Origin: Lachnospiraceae bacterium
GTDB taxonomy: Bacteria; Bacillota; Clostridia; Lachnospirales; Lachnospiraceae
Length of the DNA stretch: 22,693 bases
Assembly (NCBI GenBank): GCA_017444545.1
Contig: JAFSWJ010000327.1
Span: forward strand, 1-22,693
Direction: 5' to 3'
Shown: positions 22,676-22,693 of the stretch, piece by piece
Numbering within the stretch: the stretch's first letter is position 1
How the letters are laid out: every line of letters starts with the position of its first letter
Position numbers and translations under genes: made by a program
The notes under the pieces: model-generated
Databases searched by the model: none
What the model was told of the DNA's origin: nothing
What the model saw: only the letters and a program-made list of their open reading frames with translations

Positions 22676-22693
22676 GGGTGGTTCTTTCGGACA

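Overview
The window is one long polysaccharide (capsule or exopolysaccharide) biosynthesis locus, entirely on the minus strand and read from about 22.36 kb down to the left edge. I see 19 protein-coding genes. Eighteen are complete and the last runs off the window at base 1. Most neighbours overlap or lie within a few bases of each other, as in a single operon. GC content looks mid-range, ribosome sites are AGGAGG-like, and TTG/GTG starts are common. Together with an L-FucNAc pathway of the kind known from Staphylococcus capsules, this suggests a Firmicute, probably a Clostridia/Lachnospiraceae member. That placement is an inference. No rRNA, tRNA, CRISPR array, transposase or integrase gene was seen.

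Layout in transcription order: capE, capF, [REP-flanked palindrome], capG (UDP-L-FucNAc synthesis); a GT4 glycosyltransferase; a WbsX-family protein; a GT2 glycosyltransferase; a KpsS/Capsule_synth-like protein; a NeuB-family nonulosonate synthase; flippase 1; [394-bp gap with 75-bp tandem repeats and a large palindrome]; a fused CMP-nonulosonate synthetase/PseG-like hydrolase; a WcaC-like GT4; a WcaJ-like initiating sugar-phosphate transferase; a GT2; two GT4s; a UDP-HexNAc 6-dehydrogenase; flippase 2; a membrane-anchored protein of unknown function; and the start of a polytopic membrane protein that could be the polymerase.

How the genes would work together (inference from family roles): the initiating transferase loads a sugar-1-phosphate onto undecaprenyl phosphate. 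Up to eight transferase candidates then extend it, using UDP-L-FucNAc (CapEFG), a UDP-HexNAc uronic acid (dehydrogenase) and a CMP-nonulosonic acid (NeuB plus the fused enzyme). One or both Wzx-type flippases export the repeat unit. No polymerase or chain-length regulator can be firmly identified here.

Most unusual are the non-coding spaces. The only three gaps over 30 bp (22359-22693, 19882-20193, 11159-11552) each hold a different imperfect palindrome of about 190-215 bp. One of these has an amplified arm (three direct 75-bp copies facing one diverged inverted copy). Another is bracketed by two near-identical 27-bp REP-like direct repeats. Other points of interest are the fused nonulosonate enzyme with no visible PseC or PseH, two flippases in one locus, and repeated TTGA start/stop overlaps.
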